Below the pieces are notes generated by a model. It saw only the letters and a list, made by a program, of their open reading frames with translations. It was not told where the DNA came from and did no database searches. A stretch of DNA of 9,201 bases from CAYTED01 sp964537075 (GTDB lineage: Bacteria > Patescibacteriota > Minisyncoccia > Moranbacterales > UBA1568): assembly GCA_964537075.1 (NCBI GenBank), contig CAZIBB010000035.1, forward strand, positions 1 to 9,201. The letters are read 5' to 3'. The position numbers and the translations under genes were made by a program. Within the stretch, counting starts at the first letter, position 1. Each line of letters starts with the position of its first letter. This document shows, in pieces, positions 5,384-9,201 of the stretch.

Positions 5384-5743
5384 TCACTTTCGGGTGAGGG
5401 ATTCGGATTTTTTCGGGTCGTTTTCAGGAAAGACGGAGAGCGTATAGGGTTTTTGGAGTCCGGCAGTGTCAGGATGCACGGTGAGCATTTCTCCGTTCCC
5501 GACAGAGACGGTTTCTTCGAGGATGATTTTTCCTTCGGATTGCAATACATAGCGGAATGAAATGTCCCCGGAGTGATTCTTCAGGATGAAGTCTTGTGTG
5601 TCGCTAGACGGGGTCACGAAACCGATCTCAAACCAATCCTTGTTGAAATTCGGATCAATCTCCCTTTCCACAGTGAAGGAAATCACAGCGGTGCATATGA
5701 TGAAAAAAATTGCCGTTGTCATGATGAGAGAGGGTGATTTCAT
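5384..5743 (-). CDS. Small membrane-anchored protein with a beta-rich outer domain, function unknown
   Basis: This 119-residue protein has one N-terminal hydrophobic helix (residues about 5-24), then a polar domain predicted outside the membrane. The stretch KNHSGDISFRYVLQSEGKII, then EETVSVGNGEMLTVHPD, alternates like paired beta strands and resembles an Ig-like or CARDB-type domain, as in the C-terminal part of some DUF1616-type membrane proteins. That resemblance is from memory and unverified. It lies after the large GT-C-like gene, separated by a palindrome-bearing spacer, so a partner role to that protein is possible. An extended -10 (TGA-TATTTT, 5766-5758 minus) lies about 15 bp before the ATG. 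It ends in TGA. Confidence 0.7.
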   Translation of the reverse strand: MKSPSLIMTTAIFFIICTAVISFTVEREIDPNFNKDWFEIGFVTPSSDTQDFILKNHSGDISFRYVLQSEGKIILEETVSVGNGEMLTVHPDTAGLQKPYTLSVFPENDPKKSESLTRK

Positions 5744-5757
5744 AGGGGAGTCTATTT

Positions 5758-5766
5758 AAAATATCA
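5758..5766 (-). promoter_or_regulatory. Candidate extended -10 for the small membrane-anchored gene
   Basis: TGATATTTT on the minus strand fits TGn-TATAAT in seven of eight defined positions. Its 3' end is about 14 bp before the ATG at 5743, giving a leader of roughly 8 nt. It lies just outside the 104-bp palindrome. Confidence 0.35.
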
Positions 5767-5774
5767 GATCGTGA

Positions 5775-5878
5775 TGAAACTTTATAATTTCGAGCGAAAA
5801 TTCTGAGAAAGTGAGGAGGAATACCATGGCTATTCCGACGAACTTTTCAGGATTTGCAGCCGAAATTATAAAGTTTCA
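5775..5878. repeat. 104-bp near-palindrome with perfect 18-bp ends, centred on CCATGG
   Basis: TGAAACTTTATAATTTCG (5775-5792) is the exact reverse complement of 5861-5878. The geometric centre falls inside CCATGG (5824-5829). GGAATA (5818-5823) pairs with TATTCC (5831-5836), and CTGA-AAAG words pair further out (about 5803-5811 with 5843-5850). Counting by eye, some 40 of about 52 positions can pair with three small bulges. It lies between the stop of the GT-C-like gene and the small membrane-anchored gene. No T-run follows on the minus strand. Confidence 0.9.
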
Positions 5879-5931
5879 GCCGATAAGCAATTGGATAATC
5901 TTTTTTGGTTTCATATTATTGCGATGATATT

Positions 5932-7902
5932 TTAATAGGCTCCTTGTTTACTGTAGACATGGATAAGCGGGGAGCTGTAAACGCGGGAGAAATTCGGTGA
6001 CTTCTCGAATTGCGCGCGATCGAAAATTGGATTGACGATGACGAGATTGGTGCCTGTCGTGGCGAAACAGCGTTCTCCTGCGGGGGTGTTGGGGGACGCG
6101 ATCATGATGAGGGAACATTGTTCGTGTCCTTGTGTCTCGTATCGTTTGAAATATCCGCGGGAAAGCGGAAATCCATAGTCTCGCATGAAGAAGAGTTTCA
6201 TGAAGGAATCCGCCGCGAGATAATTGTGATCCTTGAGGAGGATGTCAGTCGGACGTATGCGCTCGGCGAGAAACTGCGAGACGGCAAATGTCTGGACGGC
6301 TTCATCGGATTTCTGTCCGGAGAGGAGCGATCCTCCGTTGTCAGCCGATCCGCTTCCGATGGAATAGACGGAAATGACGATGACGAATGCGGCGAGGACG
6401 AAGAGTGGAAGAGTGATGTTTCTTCGCTCCTTCTCTTTCCTCAAGAATTCCGGGATGAGGAGGATGGCGAATCCCGCGAGGAGCGTGAACGGAAAGAGCA
6501 TATAACTTCCGATCCTGTTGGAAGGGATGTCGAGAAATACGAGGTTTGGTTTGAGGGACATGATGAGCAGAATGACGGTCCATCCGATGAGAATGCCTGA
6601 TGCATTTTTAAATCTGCGGGAGAAAAAGAATATGAGCAGGAGTCCCGCGATACCGAGAGTCGCTCGCGCCTCGCCGCTCCCGGAGAGGATTTCCTGGAAA
6701 GTGAGGCCGATTCGGGTGAGTTTTGTCGGAGTGCCGATGGCCGTGCCGATCGCGTTCGTCTCGATATAGGTCGGCATGGCCACGACGAAGAAGAAGAGAA
6801 TACAGAAAAAAGCGATGATGAGAGGAAATGGGTGACGGAGTAGCTTCATCCACAAGGCGAGGAGCTCTTTGATTGATCGGAGATGAAGGAGAATGAGCGT
6901 GATGATGCTTGAGGCGAGGATGAAGAGGAGCACGAGGGTCGAAAGATGATGCGTGTAGGCGATCGTAAAGGTGAGAAAAAACGATATTCCGAGAAAGAAA
7001 GAATTTTTTTCACGGATACCCCGGAAGAAAAAGAGGAGTATGAGCGGGATGAAAAAATTTCCGAATGTGTTGCCGACGACGCCGCCGGAGACGAATTTCG
7101 CCTGCGGTGTCGCGAGTGTGTAGAGCGGTCCGAGCAGGAACAGGACGATGAGTCCGAAATGCTGGGGGACGAAAGAGTCAATCTTCTTTTTTATTTCTTC
7201 TCCGAGACGGATGGCGAGCGCGAAATATGCAAAAAGAGAGAGCATGTTGATGAGAAAGAGCAGATTCACCGGGAAAGCGGAGAGGAAATCGTTTTTGGAG
7301 AAAATGGCGATGGCCGCGAAGGGCAGATGTTCCCCGATGATGAAGTCGGCGATGGGAATAGATTTTGAAAGAGTTTCTTCGCCGTTCGTATCGGTTGTGA
7401 TTTCCCTCTCTGAATATTCCGGGAGCGAAGCGGTGAGGGCGATCTGTTTCGACCAGTACATATGATGTCCGAGGTCGGTCGAGGTCGGAAAGGCGGCCGG
7501 AGAAAGATAGATGGTCTTTGTGAGGAAGGTGAGAAAGAGGATAAAGAGGAATATTTTCTTTTGAGGAGCGGTGAATGTGAATATCTGATGAGAAGAGATG
7601 CTCTGTTCCGTGGAGCGGATACCGCCCGATGCGAGAACTTTTTTGAGAGCGAACAGGAGAACAAGACAGACGAGTATGGAGAAGGCGATGGAATGTTGAG
7701 TGAAGAGAATATGATTTTTTCCGAGAAGGAGCATGAGAAAATCAAGGAGACCGACGGAAAGCGCGAAGGCGGTGAGGAGCGTTTCCCATGAGCTGAGCGG
7801 CGAAATTTTTCCGAAAAGGAGACGGAGAAGGATGAGTCCCGGAAGGAAGAGTAATCCTCCGATCGAGAGCAGAAAAGAAATGTGGTGAATGATGAAATCC
7901 AT
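5932..7902 (-). CDS. Large polytopic membrane protein, GT-C glycosyltransferase-like
   Basis: This 656-residue protein has a dozen or so hydrophobic segments through residue about 515, then a soluble C-terminal domain (about 520-656). This is the layout of GT-C membrane glycosyltransferases, which use lipid-linked sugars outside the membrane. The first outer loop after the helix at 116-134 carries TDLGHHMYW (142-150), in the place where GT-C enzymes have their catalytic acidic residue. THHLS (317-321) and IPSNRIGSYMLFPFTLLAG (459-477) also fit the type. The N-terminal part (LPGLILLRLLF) resembles DUF1616-type proteins. It starts at the base after the TAA of the upstream GT4 gene (TAAATG), so the two are probably translationally coupled. 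The sugar and acceptor are unknown. It could instead be a glycan transport or scaffold protein. Confidence 0.75.
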   Translation of the reverse strand: MDFIIHHISFLLSIGGLLFLPGLILLRLLFGKISPLSSWETLLTAFALSVGLLDFLMLLLGKNHILFTQHSIAFSILVCLVLLFALKKVLASGGIRSTEQSISSHQIFTFTAPQKKIFLFILFLTFLTKTIYLSPAAFPTSTDLGHHMYWSKQIALTASLPEYSEREITTDTNGEETLSKSIPIADFIIGEHLPFAAIAIFSKNDFLSAFPVNLLFLINMLSLFAYFALAIRLGEEIKKKIDSFVPQHFGLIVLFLLGPLYTLATPQAKFVSGGVVGNTFGNFFIPLILLFFFRGIREKNSFFLGISFFLTFTIAYTHHLSTLVLLFILASSIITLILLHLRSIKELLALWMKLLRHPFPLIIAFFCILFFFVVAMPTYIETNAIGTAIGTPTKLTRIGLTFQEILSGSGEARATLGIAGLLLIFFFSRRFKNASGILIGWTVILLIMSLKPNLVFLDIPSNRIGSYMLFPFTLLAGFAILLIPEFLRKEKERRNITLPLFVLAAFVIVISVYSIGSGSADNGGSLLSGQKSDEAVQTFAVSQFLAERIRPTDILLKDHNYLAADSFMKLFFMRDYGFPLSRGYFKRYETQGHEQCSLIMIASPNTPAGERCFATTGTNLVIVNPIFDRAQFEKSPNFSRVYSSPLIHVYSKQGAY

Positions 7903-9012
7903 TTATTTGGGTGATATCTTTTCGGATTCTGATGGGAGCTTTTTCCGTATTTCCTTTTCCAGGACATCGGCATACTGTTTTGAGATGGCATTCCAATGAA
8001 AACATTCCTCCGTGGTCTTCATGGCACGCAGTCGAAACGATCGGTAGGCGGCCTCATCGGAAAGCGTGTCTTGTATCGCGCGGATGAATTCATCCACATT
8101 CTCCGATTCGACGAAGATGCCTGTTTCCCCATCGATGATAGCATCCTGCAGGCCTTCGATCTTCGAGGCGATGACGGGGAGTCCGGCGAGGGTCGCTTCG
8201 ATGGCGGCGATTCCGAATCCCTCCATATCGCCCGCTACGGTGATATTCGGTTGAATGAAGAGATCTGCCGTCCGATGAAGCATCATCTTGATCTCATCAG
8301 GGACGGATCCGAGAAGATAGACGCGGTCGGTCACGCCTGCCCGAGAAGCCGCCGCGAGAATATTCGCTTTTTCTCCGCCGTTTCCCGCTATCACGTAGAT
8401 GAAGTTTTCCGGAAGCTTCGGAAGGACGAATTCAGTGAACCAGGTGACGCCTTTTCGCTTCGTCAGGCGGCCGATAGTGGTGAGAATTTTTTTCCCGTCG
8501 AGATTCGTATTGATATAATTGGCCAGATCGATTCTGACATAATGGATGCCGATGTCTTTCGGCTCCTCGACCCCGTTCGGAATGATCGAGATCTTTTCTT
8601 CCGAGAGTCCGTGTTCGATGGCGATAGCCTTCGTATGGCGGCTGACCGCAATGAGCCGATCCATCCTTTTCAGGAAAAATCCGACCCACAGCCATTGATA
8701 AGGAGGGAAGTCATAGGTGATGTCGAGTCCGTGGATGATCGATATGATCGGTTTTTTCGTGAAGAGCTTGAGCGCGAAGCCGAGTATACCGAGAACGCCG
8801 TCGCCGAGAAGGATGATATCATGTTCCTTTATTTTTCCGAGCGCCTGAAAAAAGGCCTTCGGGAAAAAGAATGGGAGATTTTTCTTCCCGCTATGATTCG
8901 CAATGGTCGTCACCTCCATGAGGTTGCAGAGCCATTTCGAGATGGCATAATTCTGGTTTTCGATCCCGCCGATAATCGGAGGATAGGCGCGGGAGATAAA
9001 TAAAATTTTCAT
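7903..9012 (-). CDS. GT4-family glycosyltransferase (GT-B fold)
   Basis: This 369-residue protein is a typical GT4 enzyme that transfers a sugar from a nucleotide donor with retention of the anomeric form, in the cytoplasm at the membrane. Visible motifs: the N-terminal SRAYPPIIGGIENQ (7-20) with the acceptor-side Gly-Gly, HGLD (94-97), VSRHT (123-127), IPNGVE (144-149), GRLTKRKG (181-188), AGNGGE (209-214) and the donor motif EGFGIAAIE (E264 and E272, the complete E-x7-E). The length is normal for the family. It is the first gene of the minus-strand cluster seen here, and its stop codon directly abuts the start of the GT-C-like gene. No Shine-Dalgarno sequence is seen. The sugar specificity cannot be read from the sequence. 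Confidence 0.92.
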   Translation of the reverse strand: MKILFISRAYPPIIGGIENQNYAISKWLCNLMEVTTIANHSGKKNLPFFFPKAFFQALGKIKEHDIILLGDGVLGILGFALKLFTKKPIISIIHGLDITYDFPPYQWLWVGFFLKRMDRLIAVSRHTKAIAIEHGLSEEKISIIPNGVEEPKDIGIHYVRIDLANYINTNLDGKKILTTIGRLTKRKGVTWFTEFVLPKLPENFIYVIAGNGGEKANILAAASRAGVTDRVYLLGSVPDEIKMMLHRTADLFIQPNITVAGDMEGFGIAAIEATLAGLPVIASKIEGLQDAIIDGETGIFVESENVDEFIRAIQDTLSDEAAYRSFRLRAMKTTEECFHWNAISKQYADVLEKEIRKKLPSESEKISPK

Positions 9013-9017
9013 ACTGA

Positions 9018-9140
9018 AAATAAATTACCAATAATCAAAATCCAATTACCAAGGAATCCATCAATCATCAATTGCCAATCCAACCAGGAGTATTCTTTTT
9101 TCATGATTGAAATTTATTTGGAGCTTGAGATTTTGAATTT
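9018..9140. repeat. Repeat-type spacer upstream of the GT4 gene
   Basis: The spacer is made of short related words: ATTACCAA, CCAATAATCAAAATCCAATT, CAATCATCAATTGCCAAT, then TTTATTTGGAGCTTGAGATT near 9115-9133. From memory, TTGGAGCTTGAGATTTTG-type sequences recur in spacers of Patescibacteria genomes. No convincing gene lies in 9013-9201. Confidence 0.5.
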
Positions 9141-9151
9141 TAGATTTATTT

Positions 9152-9157
9152 ATTATA
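9152..9157 (-). promoter_or_regulatory. Candidate -10 box (TATAAT) upstream of the GT4 gene
   Basis: A perfect TATAAT stands on the minus strand, which would give a leader of about 130 nt before the GT4 start at 9012. No clear -35 is visible about 17 bp upstream. In this AT-rich stretch a chance match is quite possible. Confidence 0.3.
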
Positions 9158-9201
9158 TTTCTCTTTCTTTCAGTTGGATTTCTAATCTGCAATGCAGTAA
9201 C

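Noticed and set aside
7996..9003. Long plus-strand open frame (335 codons) opposite the GT4 gene
   Set aside because: It is fully antisense to a gene with complete GT4 motifs. Its charged, low-pattern composition is what the complement of such a gene gives.
9020..9119. Possible fifth palindrome (AATAAATTACCAATAATCA against TCATGATTGAAATTTATT)
   Set aside because: The match is short and gapped, and the DNA is AT-rich. It is much weaker than the four palindromes reported.
9104..9201. Plus-strand open frame starting MIEIYLELEILNF, running off the right edge
   Set aside because: It is made of AT-rich, repeat-type spacer sequence (the GGAGCTTGAGATTTTG type). Without the sequence beyond the edge there is no support for a gene.
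1..9201. Alternative genetic code (UGA read as glycine, as in some related lineages)
   Set aside because: Genes end with TAA, TAG and TGA, no in-frame TGA is needed, and tryptophan is coded by TGG.
1..9201. tRNA, rRNA or transposase genes
   Set aside because: No cloverleaf with a GGTTCGAATCC-like arm, no rRNA sequence and no transposase motif was recognised on either strand.

Overview
This window most likely comes from a Candidate Phyla Radiation (Patescibacteria, Parcubacteria-like) genome. This is an inference from several signs: divergent versions of household families, no recognisable Shine-Dalgarno sequence before any predicted start, and a dense load of short dispersed repeats and palindromes, some of them in frame inside genes. 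The standard bacterial code fits: TAA, TAG and TGA all appear as gene ends and none is needed as a sense codon.

Layout. At the left edge, minus strand, is the first 53 nt of a gene whose N-terminus resembles a polysaccharide flippase (1-53). A 172-bp near-palindrome (72-243) separates it from a thymidylate-kinase-like gene (243-890, minus). A 38-bp divergent spacer leads into the only plus-strand gene, an O-antigen ligase/polymerase-like membrane protein (929-2362). That gene and the RtcB-like RNA ligase (2432-3925, minus) converge on a shared bidirectional terminator (2361-2398). To the right, all on the minus strand in transcription order, are a GT4 glycosyltransferase (7903-9012), a large polytopic GT-C-like membrane protein joined to it stop-to-start (5932-7902), a small membrane-anchored protein (5384-5743), a second GT-B glycosyltransferase (4063-5187) and the RtcB-like gene.

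How the genes may work together. Two cytoplasmic GT-B enzymes, a membrane GT-C-type protein, a Wzy/WaaL-type protein and a possible Wzx-type flippase together look like a surface-glycan or glycoprotein assembly locus. The kinase-like and RtcB-like genes do not obviously belong to that pathway.

The most unusual feature is non-coding structure. Each of the four minus-strand spacers longer than 100 bp that lies between two genes holds a long imperfect palindrome of about 90-170 bp: 72-243, 3953-4045, 5201-5296 and 5775-5878. The four have unrelated sequences. The O-antigen ligase-like gene carries two in-frame insertions with matching GTCATTCC...GGGATGAC ends, two identical 21-bp repeats inside membrane helices and an 18-bp tandem duplication. 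The kinase-like gene carries two low-complexity in-frame insertions. I see no CRISPR array, tRNA, rRNA or transposase gene.
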